Below are positions 1 through 8,800 of a DNA stretch of 64,000 nt, piece by piece. The stretch lies in assembly GCA_965657645.1 (NCBI GenBank), contig CBFHOS010000002.1, positions 124,001 through 188,000 of the forward strand. The letters are read 5' to 3'. Below the pieces are notes generated by a model, which saw only the letters and a program-made list of their open reading frames with translations, was not told the origin of the DNA and made no database searches. Source of the stretch: CBFHOS01 sp965657645. Its GTDB lineage: Bacteria > Pseudomonadota > Alphaproteobacteria > Puniceispirillales > Puniceispirillaceae. Positions within the stretch are counted from its first letter, which is position 1, and each line of letters begins with the position of its first letter. The position numbers and the translations under genes were made by a program.

Positions 1-2
1 AG

Positions 3-239
3 TGCCAGCCATTGGCGGCGCCTATGGAATTTGCCGGTGGAAAGCTGGTTGTACCGCTTGGGACACGCCATGGTCTAAAGACCAATGCGCTCGCATTTGT
101 TGCTGGTGGTGATACCCCGTGGCAAATTCTACAGGTGAGCGAAGCCGGTCCAGAACAGGCAGTGTTGCGCCCCTTAAATACCCGGCGTGATCAGGCGCGC
201 CTAGCCGGAAAAACAGTTGAATTCATGGAGTTGAAATAA
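3..239 (+). CDS. C-terminal fragment of a possible FlgT-like flagellar assembly protein (5' end outside window)
   Basis: An open frame enters from the left edge and ends at 237-239, giving the last 78 residues of a longer protein. A TTG at 12 could serve as a start, but the frame is open to the window edge and no ribosome binding site is visible, so truncation is more likely. The residues form a compact beta-rich domain with VPLGTRHGL near the start and RPLNTRRD further on. The following flgA-cluster genes suggest an outer flagellar assembly factor such as FlgT; that name is inference from position and a loose resemblance. The stop overlaps the next start (TAATG), so the two genes are probably translationally coupled. 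Confidence 0.55.
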   Translation, partial: CQPLAAPMEFAGGKLVVPLGTRHGLKTNALAFVAGGDTPWQILQVSEAGPEQAVLRPLNTRRDQARLAGKTVEFMELK

Positions 240-697
240 TGATGAGATCAGCAATTATGATGGCCTCTTGCGCGTTTTTCGTGGCGCTCAACACGGCTAG
301 CTATGCCCAGGGACCGATCGTTGTTTTGGAATATCCAACCTATCAGGGCAGTGGCGATGATAGTGGCAGTGGGGTTAACCGCGGACATGCCTTTATTGCT
401 AATCCTGATTATTCAGCCAGCCACCGGGTTGGTCAGGATGAAACATTGAGCCATATCATGACAGATTATTATGGTGGTAGCGGCCTCGATATGTCGGTTG
501 TGAAGATGGCCATCGTCAAGGCTAACAAGCACGCCTTTGTCCGTGGCAATGCGAATTTCCTTTATGCGGATAAGGTTTTGCACCTGCCATCATTGACCGA
601 AATGAAGAATATGGTTTTGGGCACGTCAAATAACCGTGGCCAGAGCGAAGGTCGCGACTATGGCGGCAATAACCAGATTTATTTCATTGGTGGATAA
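239..697 (+). CDS. Exported protein with a FimV/LysM-like domain
   Basis: A 152-aa protein with an N-terminal signal peptide (hydrophobic run, cleavage likely after ASYA near residue 23). Residues about 60-115 resemble the FimV N-terminal LysM-like domain: a GQDETLSHI segment, then a VKMAIVKANKHAFVRGNAN segment, then KVLHLPS. Such domains usually bind peptidoglycan. It lies between the FlgT-like fragment and flgA, one base from flgA, so it is likely an envelope protein acting in flagellar ring assembly, in a position comparable to flgO/flgP of Vibrio. The family assignment is by eye. ATG 239 and ATG 242 are both possible starts. Confidence 0.7.
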   Translation: MMRSAIMMASCAFFVALNTASYAQGPIVVLEYPTYQGSGDDSGSGVNRGHAFIANPDYSASHRVGQDETLSHIMTDYYGGSGLDMSVVKMAIVKANKHAFVRGNANFLYADKVLHLPSLTEMKNMVLGTSNNRGQSEGRDYGGNNQIYFIGG

Positions 698-698
698 A

Positions 699-1499
699 AT
701 GCCCTCGCACACGCACAATTTCACCACGATCGTTTGCAAATTGTTTGTTGCAATGGTGATGACCGCCGTGGGCGGTTTATCTGCCCATGCAAATGATGGT
801 GTTAGTGGGCTGGAAATCAACGAACTTGTAAAGAGTACGCTGGCCGTTAATGGTATGGACGCAACGCCGCGGCTTAACCCTGACCGTGAATTTCTGCCGT
901 GTGAGAATGATTTGACGGTTGAAAAAATGTTTGGCGGATGGTCAACGGTTAAAGTCAAATGCGCAGGCAAGAACGGGTGGCAGACGATGGTTCGCACTGG
1001 TTTTATCAGTGACACGCGGGGATCGCGCGGATCATCTGCACCAATCCCAGCCAGCCTAGCCAGCGTAAGTGAGCGTAATGTGGCACCCGCGAAACCGCGG
1101 AAAAAGGAATTTGTCACGATAATGACGCTGGGCCGCAGCATGTCGCGCGGCGAGACGATCACCCCTGATGATGTTGTCCCGATGGATTTCGAAAAGCATT
1201 CTGTAGCCAGCGCCTTTTTTAACGCCAATGATGTCGTTGGCCGCCGTCTTAAAACCAGATTGAGTGCGCATAAGGCGATTTTGTCTCATCATCTTTTGCC
1301 AAATTGGATGGTCGAAGAAAAAGATGAGGTAAATATAATCAGTCAGACTGGTGGTATTATCGTGGCTATGGTAGGGTTTGCCACCGAAAACGGTCAATAT
1401 GGCGATTGGGTTAAGGTGGAAAACGCCTCCAGTGGCAAGATCGTTATCGGCCAAGTAACAGGCGAAAAAAAAATTACAATAAAGACTAACATTCGCTAG
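699..1499 (+). CDS. flgA: Flagellar basal body P-ring formation protein FlgA
   Basis: FlgA is the periplasmic chaperone for assembly of the FlgI P-ring. The 266-aa protein has a signal peptide (hydrophobic stretch, then LSAHA), a variable N-terminal domain with a Cys pair, and a C-terminal SAF-type domain from about residue 150, including SRGETITPDDV and a final beta segment with GQVTGEKKITIK. I chose ATG 699, one base after the upstream stop, because it gives a clean signal peptide; a start at 636 would add residues that overlap the preceding gene. It heads the flgA-flgM-flgN block. Confidence 0.88.
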   Translation: MPSHTHNFTTIVCKLFVAMVMTAVGGLSAHANDGVSGLEINELVKSTLAVNGMDATPRLNPDREFLPCENDLTVEKMFGGWSTVKVKCAGKNGWQTMVRTGFISDTRGSRGSSAPIPASLASVSERNVAPAKPRKKEFVTIMTLGRSMSRGETITPDDVVPMDFEKHSVASAFFNANDVVGRRLKTRLSAHKAILSHHLLPNWMVEEKDEVNIISQTGGIIVAMVGFATENGQYGDWVKVENASSGKIVIGQVTGEKKITIKTNIR

Positions 1500-1535
1500 C
1501 TGTAGGTCGTTAAGGGTTCTGAGGAGGCTAAAACA

Positions 1536-1829
1536 ATGGTCGATTCCATTAAACATATGGTAAATCGTGTCGATGTTCAGAAGAGCCGCGACTTTGATAG
1601 TAAATCTGCTGCGTCACCGGTAAAAGGGGATGTTGCGATTGCACGCGATAGCGTGGAGGTAAGCGAAGCTGCCTCTACACAGGTCGTTGCGCAGCTATCA
1701 AATAAACCGCCAATTAATACAGAGGCGGTCAGCCGGATTAAGTCAGCTATTGCAGAAGGAAAGTATCCGATCGATGTCGATCAGATTTCCGAAGCGCTAA
1801 TGGATGCTTACAGGGATATGAAGGCCTAA
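1536..1829 (+). CDS. flgM: Anti-sigma-28 factor FlgM
   Basis: FlgM holds the flagellar sigma factor FliA inactive until the hook is complete and FlgM is exported. This 97-aa protein has a disordered, Ser/Val-rich N-terminal half and the typical C-terminal sigma-binding part, INTEAVSRIKSAIAEGKYPI followed by DVDQISEALMDAYRDM. The start has a strong GAGGAGG ribosome binding site 9-10 bases upstream. fliA is not in this window. The presence of flgM implies that late genes, probably the flagellins, use sigma-28 even though most promoters seen here are of the sigma-54 type. Confidence 0.92.
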   Translation: MVDSIKHMVNRVDVQKSRDFDSKSAASPVKGDVAIARDSVEVSEAASTQVVAQLSNKPPINTEAVSRIKSAIAEGKYPIDVDQISEALMDAYRDMKA

Positions 1830-1858
1830 AAAGGCCGTCCCAATTTGGCTGGGTGATT

Positions 1859-2182
1859 ATGACAACTACCGATTCTGGAACCTTAACCGGGTTTATTAAC
1901 GCTCTCGACGCTGCTGTCGATGGAGCGTTATTGGTGTTGAATGATGGTTCAGCACTGCTCAAAGCCACCAATGTTATCGAAACAATTTTGGCCGAGAGCA
2001 TTGAAAGTGCCAAGGCCGAGATCGAGGCAGGCGGCGTTGATCAAGAAACGCGTATGCGCCTCGCCACCAGCCTAGAAAAGATTAGCCAATTAGAAACCAA
2101 GGCGGTGGCACGGATCACATGGTCCGAGGATTTTGAGTCCCATCTGCGCCTTGCGTTGGACGCTGCCCCGCAAAAGGGGTAG
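1859..2182 (+). CDS. FlgN-like flagellar chaperone (tentative)
   Basis: A 107-aa, mostly helical protein immediately downstream of flgM, the usual place for flgN, the export chaperone of FlgK and FlgL. It has no signal peptide or membrane segment. The segment ALLVLNDGSALLKATNV fits the FlgN pattern of a hydrophobic helix carrying a small-residue/ALL motif, but overall similarity to known FlgN is weak by eye. The assignment rests mainly on position, size and helical character. A GTG at 1853 is an alternative start two codons upstream. Confidence 0.55.
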   Translation: MTTTDSGTLTGFINALDAAVDGALLVLNDGSALLKATNVIETILAESIESAKAEIEAGGVDQETRMRLATSLEKISQLETKAVARITWSEDFESHLRLALDAAPQKG

Positions 2183-2228
2183 GGTGTAATCAAGGTCCTA
2201 ACCAGCTCCCTAATAATAGGCGGTTTTA

Positions 2229-2651
2229 ATGATTGAAATACCTTCACCGATAGGCATTGTTACTTTTATTTGCCTTGTAACGCTGGCGTTGGCAGTTTTG
2301 ATTCTGGTCGTCAAGCGCAGTAGCCACCGCATTCTGGCAAAGCGCCTCGGTGATGTGCAACGCCAATTGGCTGCCATTGAATCACAGAATGAAAGCCAGA
2401 TCGCCGCTGCGACCAAGGCCGCCGAAACTATGGAAAAGTTGCGTATTGGTGCAGAGGAGACAATCCGCACGATCGAGGCTATGCGCATTGATATGACGCA
2501 TCTTGATGATGAGGTTCGCGGAGAGATCGGTACGAGCCGTGCCATTGAAATGGCGCGCGCCGGTGCGAGCAAAGAAGATATTGCCGAAAAGACCGGATTA
2601 TCGCTTGAACGGGCTGATGCTATCGTCACATTCCACGGTGTTCGAAAGTAA
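2229..2651 (+). CDS. DUF2802-type membrane-anchored protein
   Basis: A 140-aa protein with an N-terminal transmembrane helix (residues about 8-28, ending in VVKRSS), a long charged coiled-coil (about 35-105) and a C-terminal helix-turn-helix-like segment, ARAGASKEDIAEKTGLSLER. This architecture matches DUF2802, a family often encoded in flagellar and chemotaxis loci of Proteobacteria; its function is not established. It is the last gene of the flgA-flgM block. An imperfect hairpin with no T-run follows the stop (2651-2671), and transcription then meets the convergent lipoprotein gene. Confidence 0.75.
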   Translation: MIEIPSPIGIVTFICLVTLALAVLILVVKRSSHRILAKRLGDVQRQLAAIESQNESQIAAATKAAETMEKLRIGAEETIRTIEAMRIDMTHLDDEVRGEIGTSRAIEMARAGASKEDIAEKTGLSLERADAIVTFHGVRK

Positions 2652-2696
2652 CCGACACCGCCTGTGCCGGTTAAACCGCCCAAAATCCAATATGAT

Positions 2697-3041
2697 TTAC
2701 ATCTTGAATACGGCTTTTTCGCAGGTCAGATTGCGGAATCTCGTGCCTCTGGTTACTTTGATCCCGCCTGTATCGCGGTTGATCCGCAGGATCGTGCCAT
2801 CAATCTCGAGAATAAACGAGCTGTCATCGGCAAAGACAATCTCCATGGCCTCTTCTCCCTTATTGGTCGTGACAACAGCATCATCACCGACTTTGGTAGA
2901 GCGCAGGACAATTTCATAAATGCCTGTCGGATTGTAGCCGCACGCATAGCTTTCTTGCTGAAACCGCGTCATCTCATCACAGGATGACAGTAGCATCACG
3001 CTAAGGCCGAGGCCCAGAATAGTCGTCACAGCTTGTTTCAT
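2697..3041 (-). CDS. Small lipoprotein of unknown function
   Basis: A 114-aa protein with a signal peptide ending in a lipobox (MLLSSC, Cys about residue 20). The mature part is beta-rich with two more cysteines, at YACGYN and NLTCEK, which could form a disulphide. I do not recognise the family. It lies 15 bp downstream of the acidic protein gene on the same strand, so the two probably form an operon driven by the promoter near 4101-4116. If so, it is an envelope lipoprotein expressed with the flagellar genes. Confidence 0.7.
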   Translation of the reverse strand: MKQAVTTILGLGLSVMLLSSCDEMTRFQQESYACGYNPTGIYEIVLRSTKVGDDAVVTTNKGEEAMEIVFADDSSFILEIDGTILRINRDTGGIKVTRGTRFRNLTCEKAVFKM

Positions 3042-3056
3042 AAAAGATGCCTATCT

Positions 3057-4064
3057 CTACTTCTCTTTGTCTTTATCTTTATCGTCATCTAGCAAAGCGG
3101 CTAGATCATCAAGACCAGAGTCAATTTCATTATCCTCAAGACGCTGTGGCTCGGCATTGTCTTCGGCCGACGCATCCGCAGCAGGTGCTTCATCTGTATC
3201 AAAATTGGCCATCAACCCATCAACAGCATCGGCAATGGATTCTGGTGTTGCTGGCGATGGATCCGCATCATCGTCGCCAGCAGTATTAATGCCATATGAT
3301 TGAATGTCGCTATCTTCACCCGCACCATCCGCGTTATCTGCATCATCCGCGGCGGCGGTATCAAATTGGCTGGCTTTGCCAAGACTAAAATCGTCCAAAT
3401 TAGGCACTTCGATTTCCGGTGTGTCCTGATCGCCCCCGTCTTCTGGGAATGTTGCGGCAAGACTGGCGGCAAGGTCATCGGGTACATCCGGAGTGGTTAC
3501 AACCGGCGGCGCATCACTTGCCGCCGCCGCATTATCTCCAGCATTATCTGTATCATCACCCGCACTTGCATCCGCACTGGCATCCGCATCCGCACTGGCA
3601 TCCGCACCGGATTCTGGTGACGTTAACTCGGCATTGCCAGAAGCAATAAGGCGTTCCGCATCGGCGCGGTGAACATCGACAATCAGGCCTTCTGGAAAAC
3701 GAATGCCCTTAACGTCGCATGTCTTAATAATACGCAAATTGACCCATTCGGTTGAACCGCCAGCTGATGCGCCATCATCGCTGGCATTATCTGACTTTTC
3801 GCTGGCCGCTTTCGCCGCGCTTTCTGCTTTGCCGGCAATAGCGGCAATACGCTGGCGCAAGACATAGACCCGCGCGGCAAGAATGCCGAGGCGTTTGCTC
3901 TCATCCGTCTCGCTTGCCAACAGCGATTTAATGAATTCGTTCATCTCTTCCAGTGATTGATCACTGCACCGGTCAATCACGGCATCGCGCACTTTAATTG
4001 TCTCTGGAGACAACGCAACGCGGGAACCCGGTCCGCCACTACTGGTAATTGTTGCTACTGCCAT
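3057..4064 (-). CDS. Acidic, low-complexity protein of unknown function
   Basis: A 335-aa protein without signal peptide or membrane helix. Residues about 15-85 are predicted helical. Residues about 105-150 form a small basic domain with the pattern IKTCDVKGIRFPEGLIVDVH followed by AERLIASGNAEL, a shape reminiscent of small domains in phage structural proteins. The rest is Asp/Ala/Glu-rich, with an ADASADADASADASA repeat encoded at about 3560-3610, ending in a Lys/Asp tail. The ATG has a GAGGGC ribosome binding site. A sigma-54-like site on this strand (4101-4116) gives a leader of about 25 nt, suggesting co-regulation with flagella. Function unknown. Confidence 0.75.
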   Translation of the reverse strand: MAVATITSSGGPGSRVALSPETIKVRDAVIDRCSDQSLEEMNEFIKSLLASETDESKRLGILAARVYVLRQRIAAIAGKAESAAKAASEKSDNASDDGASAGGSTEWVNLRIIKTCDVKGIRFPEGLIVDVHRADAERLIASGNAELTSPESGADASADADASADASAGDDTDNAGDNAAAASDAPPVVTTPDVPDDLAASLAATFPEDGGDQDTPEIEVPNLDDFSLGKASQFDTAAADDADNADGAGEDSDIQSYGINTAGDDDADPSPATPESIADAVDGLMANFDTDEAPAADASAEDNAEPQRLEDNEIDSGLDDLAALLDDDKDKDKEK

Positions 4065-4085
4065 TTTTTTGCCCTCGCGGTTCTG

Positions 4086-4102
4086 TTTGGCATCCTACTT
4101 GC
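4086..4102 (+). promoter_or_regulatory. Sigma-54 promoter for the flgBCDE operon
   Basis: TTTGGCATCCTACTTGC has GG (4089-4090), ten bases, then GC (4101-4102), matching the -24/-12 consensus TGGCAC-N5-TTGC closely. Transcription would start near 4114, leaving a leader of about 155 nt before flgB. Confidence 0.8.
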
Positions 4103-4116
4103 AAATTCTGGACCAA
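4101..4116 (-). promoter_or_regulatory. Candidate sigma-54 promoter for the acidic protein/lipoprotein pair, overlapping the flgB promoter
   Basis: Read on the minus strand the site is TTGGTCCAGAATTTGC: GG, ten bases, GC, with a good -12 (TTTGC) and a weaker -24 (TGGTCC). Its -12 GC shares base pairs 4101-4102 with the -12 GC of the flgB promoter, so two polymerases could not bind at once. The predicted start near 4089 gives a 25-nt leader. Confidence 0.5.
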
Positions 4117-4268
4117 TGGCGGCTAAGCCAACAGGTTTTTTTCAACGCTAAATTACCAGCAATTCTGCGGTAAATCAGCGGTAACACAGACGTAAATCCT
4201 GTCACGATAACGCCGCAAAAACAATTGGACTTTTGCCGGAATGGCTAAATTAAAGGAAGGGCATACAC

Positions 4269-4655
4269 ATGAAAAGCATTAGCAATCACATCGGCATATA
4301 TGCAGACGCTCTTTCATTGCGTTCAAAGCGTAACGAAATGCTGGCCTCTAATATTGCCAATGCTGCAACGCCTAATTTCAAGGCGCGCGACATGAATTTC
4401 GACGCTGAAATCCGCAAGATTAGCCATGAAGGCCCGATGCGTACTTCAGATGAGCGGCATTTCCCTCTTATGACCAAAGGCGGCAGGGAGTCTGTTCTCT
4501 ATCGTCAGCCATTGCAGGCGTCAAAAGATGGAAACACTGTTGAGATGAATGTCGAGCAGATGGAATTTTCTGAAAACGTAATGCGTTATCAGACCACGCT
4601 AACCTTTTTGAACAACCGAATTTCCGGTCTGATGACGGCCATTCGGGGTGAGTGA
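4269..4655 (+). CDS. flgB: Flagellar proximal rod protein FlgB
   Basis: FlgB is a proximal rod subunit exported by the flagellar type III apparatus. The 128-aa length and the motif RNEMLASNIANAATPNFKAR near the N-terminus are typical, as is the C-terminal helix with MRYQTTLTFLNNRISGL. An AAAGGAAGGG ribosome binding site precedes the ATG. It heads flgB-flgC-flgD-flgE, and flgC starts 8 bp after its stop. Confidence 0.96.
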   Translation: MKSISNHIGIYADALSLRSKRNEMLASNIANAATPNFKARDMNFDAEIRKISHEGPMRTSDERHFPLMTKGGRESVLYRQPLQASKDGNTVEMNVEQMEFSENVMRYQTTLTFLNNRISGLMTAIRGE

Positions 4656-4663
4656 GGGCAGCA

Positions 4664-5080
4664 ATGAGCGACATTAAAAACATTTTTGACGTTTCTGGCC
4701 GCGCAATGTCGGCGCAGTTGGTCCGGCTAAACACAATCGCCAGTAACCTAGCGAACGCGAATAGCCTGTCGGGATCAGAGGATACCGCCTACCGGGCGAT
4801 GAAACCGATCTTTGAAACCAAATTTGCAGACAATGTAAAAGACAGCGGCCTGTCTACAACACAGGCAGTTGGCATCGTGCCAACCGACCGCCAACCAGAG
4901 CGCATCTACATGCCAGAGCATCCAATGGCGGATGACACCGGCTTTGTTTATAGCGCCGCGGTGAATGTCGAAGAAGAATTCGTCGAGATGCTGGAAGCCA
5001 CTCGGCAATACCAAAACAACATTGAGGTTGTTTCAACCCTACGCGCCCTGATGATGCGAACCATCAGCATGGGCAAGTGA
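4664..5080 (+). CDS. flgC: Flagellar proximal rod protein FlgC
   Basis: FlgC is a proximal rod subunit. The protein (138 aa from ATG 4664) has the rod/hook N-terminal helix with LNTIASNLANANSLSGS and the C-terminal helix ATRQYQNNIEVVSTLRALM typical of the family. A GTG at 4652 lies in frame but overlaps the flgB stop; ATG 4664 is preferred. It sits tightly between flgB and flgD, which begins 16 bp downstream. Confidence 0.95.
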   Translation: MSDIKNIFDVSGRAMSAQLVRLNTIASNLANANSLSGSEDTAYRAMKPIFETKFADNVKDSGLSTTQAVGIVPTDRQPERIYMPEHPMADDTGFVYSAAVNVEEEFVEMLEATRQYQNNIEVVSTLRALMMRTISMGK

Positions 5081-5096
5081 CCTGACGGAGAATTTT

Positions 5097-5792
5097 ATGA
5101 GCATTATTGATCCCTCTAGCCAAACGCAACTTGATAGCATCTTGAAAAAACTGGGTGTTAATGATCAGGCTGAAGCTGAGGCAAAAGGCAAAGAAACGCT
5201 TGGCCAGTCCGACTTTCTAAAGCTGATGACTACACAGCTACAGAACCAGGATCCGTTTGCGCCAATGGAAAATGCCGAATTTATTGCCCAGATGGCGCAA
5301 TTCTCGACGGTTACGGGCATTAGCGAAATTGGCGAGACGCTCAAGGATGTCGCGGCACAAATGGGTGAATTCCGCGTGGCCACGGCAACCAATCTATTGG
5401 GCAGCCAAGTTATGGTTCCCGGCAATTATGCCCGAGCCGATGCCAATGGTGAAATCAATGGTGTGATTGACCTTCCGTCAGCCTCCTACAACACAAACCT
5501 GACCTTTACCAATGCCGCCGGTGACATTCTTCACTCGATTGAGCTGGGTGCCCAGCCATCTGGTCTGGTTGGCTTTGTATGGGAAGACGTGCCGCAGTCG
5601 GTCATCGATAGCGATACACCGGTTCGCATCGAGGCCTATGGCGACTTTGGCAATGGCGTTGAAGGCATAACACCTAGCGTGTTCGCCGAGGTTCTGGCGG
5701 CATCCAAGGGTGATGCCGTAACAGGGGTAACGCTTGATGTTCGCGATTATGGCGAGGTTCTTGCAACAGATGTTGCCAAATTCCGTCGCTAG
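5097..5792 (+). CDS. flgD: Hook capping/assembly protein FlgD
   Basis: FlgD is the scaffold cap on which FlgE polymerises. The 231-aa protein carries the conserved N-terminal motif LGQSDFLKLMTTQLQNQDPF followed by PMENAEFIAQMAQFSTV (residues about 35-75). A beta-rich C-terminal part carries the tudor/Fn3-like region. The length is normal for FlgD. An ACGGAG ribosome binding site precedes the start. The unusually large flgE follows after 79 bp, and no separate promoter is visible in that gap. Confidence 0.95.
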   Translation: MSIIDPSSQTQLDSILKKLGVNDQAEAEAKGKETLGQSDFLKLMTTQLQNQDPFAPMENAEFIAQMAQFSTVTGISEIGETLKDVAAQMGEFRVATATNLLGSQVMVPGNYARADANGEINGVIDLPSASYNTNLTFTNAAGDILHSIELGAQPSGLVGFVWEDVPQSVIDSDTPVRIEAYGDFGNGVEGITPSVFAEVLAASKGDAVTGVTLDVRDYGEVLATDVAKFRR

Positions 5793-5871
5793 TAAGTTTA
5801 AGAGCTGAATTTATAAAACGAAGATTTTAGTTGAGAGACCGACCGAATTAAGGGTCACAGGAGAGTAACAG

Positions 5872-8800
5872 ATGTCATTCTATACCGCGTTGACAGGATT
5901 GAACGGATCATCCGCCGATATTTCCGCAACCTCAAACAATATTGCGAACGTTGGTACGACCGGATTTAAGCGAAGCCGGGTGGAATTTGGTGATATTTTC
6001 GCCACCTCGCCATTGCAGAATTCATCGTCATCGCTTGGTTCTGGTACCATCTTGAAAGGCGTCAAACAGCAGTTTACCCAGGGTAACATTGCGTCATCGC
6101 TTAACGCTCTCGACCTTGCTATTTCTGGTCAGGGCTTTTTCGCGTTGAAGCCATCGCTTACATCTGCCCAGACGGTTTACACACGAAACGGTTCCTTGAA
6201 CGTTAATAACGACCGTTATGTTGTTGATTCCGCCGGTCAGTATCTGCTCACATATCCAGTGAACGAAGACGGCTCGGTTACGGCCAAGGATCTTGATAGT
6301 GCGGTGCCATTGCAATTGCCGGTAACATCTGGTGATCCGCAAGCGACATCTAATATTAAACTTGGTGTGAACGTTCCGGCGGCGTCTGAAGTGGTGACTG
6401 AGCGGGCGGCGTTTGCTGATGGATATCAGTTTGATCCAAACAATTCGGCAACATTCACCAACTCAACATCAATCACCATCTTTGACGATTTGGGTAACCC
6501 GACAATTGCGACGGTCTATTTCATCAAGACACAGGCAGCATCGGCGCAGGATCCAACAAACAAATATGACACGCGTCTGGTTATTAACGACACGATCATT
6601 GATCCTGATCTGGTTAGCGCGGTGGATGATGCTGGTAACCAGATGTTCATCGACCGTTTTGGTCGCCAGACAACAACGGTTCCGGATGATAACTACTTCC
6701 TCGAAGGTAAAGGTTCAGCGCTGTATAAACTCGATGACCTCCAGACATTGATCCCGTCACAGCCTGCGTCTATCCAGAGTGAGCAAACCTCATTTGACTT
6801 TGGTGAAGAGGGCGACAAGCTGGTAGAGATTGTTACTGATCCGATGCAGTTTAACGCCACCCGTGAGGCAGGCACCAGCGGTGACGTTTATTGGGGTAAA
6901 GACTTTTTGCTCGTTAATGTCGATGATTCTGACCAGCCGGTAAGTATCGATATTCGCCCAGGCCGCTATAACGCAACCCAGCTTGCCGCCGAGGTAGAGC
7001 GTGCCATAAACACCGCCTATGGCGATGACAAGAAGGTCCAAGTTGTACAGAACGTGGACGATGTCCTAACTATCGATTTGCAGCGGGTAAATGCCGATGG
7101 CACGACCCAGGATCTGGATACACCGATCACTGTTAATCTTCTTGGAACAGACAGTTATATTACTGAAAATATTGCAGATTTTGATATTTCAGGGGCGTCG
7201 CCAGACTTTACACGCGAAGAGTTTCTTGCCCATACGCAGGTTCGCATCAATGAAGCGTTGAACGAATATGCACGTACCGACTCAGGGGCAACAGCGCTTG
7301 GCGTTAGCAATATTCAATTCACCCGTTCTATTGGTGACAAGCTTGATAGTATCTATGAGCACAATCAGGTTGTGACCTTGGATCGTTTTGGCAAGAGCAT
7401 TGATCTAACCATCACGCCGGGCACACCATCGGCATCGAATGAATTCAAATTCATTTTGAAGGCATCAGGTGAGACCGATGTTGAGATTTCATCTGGTGCG
7501 CTATCTGCGGCCTCGACAGCAACAACAATCGCAACCGCACTGGCAGCTGATACAGACGTTTCAGCAAGCAGCAGTGAATATGTTGTCTCATCAGCCGCAG
7601 GTGTGCTGTCAATCACCCGCCCTGACGGTAAATCATTTACTGTCGAGCGGTCAGGTAAGGTGGGCGTTGATTTCCCATCTGACGCAACTGTAACCGCTGG
7701 CACTGTTGATATTTTGAACGAAGCTGTCGGTACGACAGAGGTTCAAAATGTAACCATTCCTAATGCGGCGACACTGTCATCTAACCCGCTTAGCAGTAGT
7801 TTTGTGCTTGGCGGTGTGACCATCGATGCGTCATCAGTCACCAGCCTGGCCGGTTTGGTTACCGCTATTACAGGCGATAGTGATTATGCCAGCCAGGATT
7901 TCACCGTTGCGGCAAATTCTAATGGCACTAGCCTTGATTTGACCTTTAAGCAGAACTTTAATGAAACTGCTGTGACCGCCACAAATGGTGGTGTTGCAAT
8001 GACAGTGACTGAGGCAACCGCTGGTGTGGCCGATTTTGTGACTGCGAGCGATGATAATGTGCCGTCACAATATATGGTTCATTCTTACTTTGGTAACCGC
8101 CCACAGTTGAGCGTTTACACAACAAGAGAGGCGCTGTCTGCGTCATCTGGTGAGAATTTCATCGAATATACCGCGACCCAGAACAAGCTTAAAATTTACG
8201 CCGACGACATTAGCGGATTTGCTGTTGGTGATACTATTCGCCTAAGCGGTAACTTTGCCGATGGCGATAATAACGGCGCCTTGTTGAACGGTCGTACCTT
8301 TGAAATCATCACATCAACGACAGTTGCCAATGGCCGTGACTATGTTGAGGTTAGCACCTCTGGCCTCACATTGTCGGACAATGATTTTGAGATTGGCTAT
8401 GATGCTTCTGTCGATATTTATGCGCTGGCGAATGAGTCAACAACGGTTGAGGCGTTCTTTGAGGGGTCTTCAGCAGTGTATGAAGGTTCTAATGAGAACT
8501 ATAGCAGCAAGCGTATCGTCGTGCGGGAAATCAGCAGCTATGATACAAACCTAGGTGGCTTTGTGGCGACGTCTGCGGCGTTTAGCAATAGCGGTACAGA
8601 CCTTGCTGATCTTGGCTTGGACGCCCTATCAGTTGCCACAACATCAGCCAATTCAACCAAGGATTGGGTCGATGAAAAGGACCCGTCAATCAAAGTTGGC
8701 TTTGATGCTATCAACCAGCGTTTGCAGTTCACTGTGGACCGGACGGTTCTTGGTAGTGGTACCGATAGTAACTTTAACTCATTCAGCATCTCTGGTTCGT

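Noticed and set aside
626..1556. Minus-strand frames opposite flgA
   Set aside because: They lie opposite a well-supported gene, show no family features and have no initiation signals.
2503..2987. Plus-strand frames overlapping the DUF2802 and lipoprotein genes
   Set aside because: They overlap stronger genes, have no family features, and the minus-strand lipoprotein has a clear lipobox.
4225..4250. TTGGACTTTTGCC upstream of flgB as a sigma-54 promoter
   Set aside because: GG and GC are six bases apart rather than ten; the true site is at 4086-4102.
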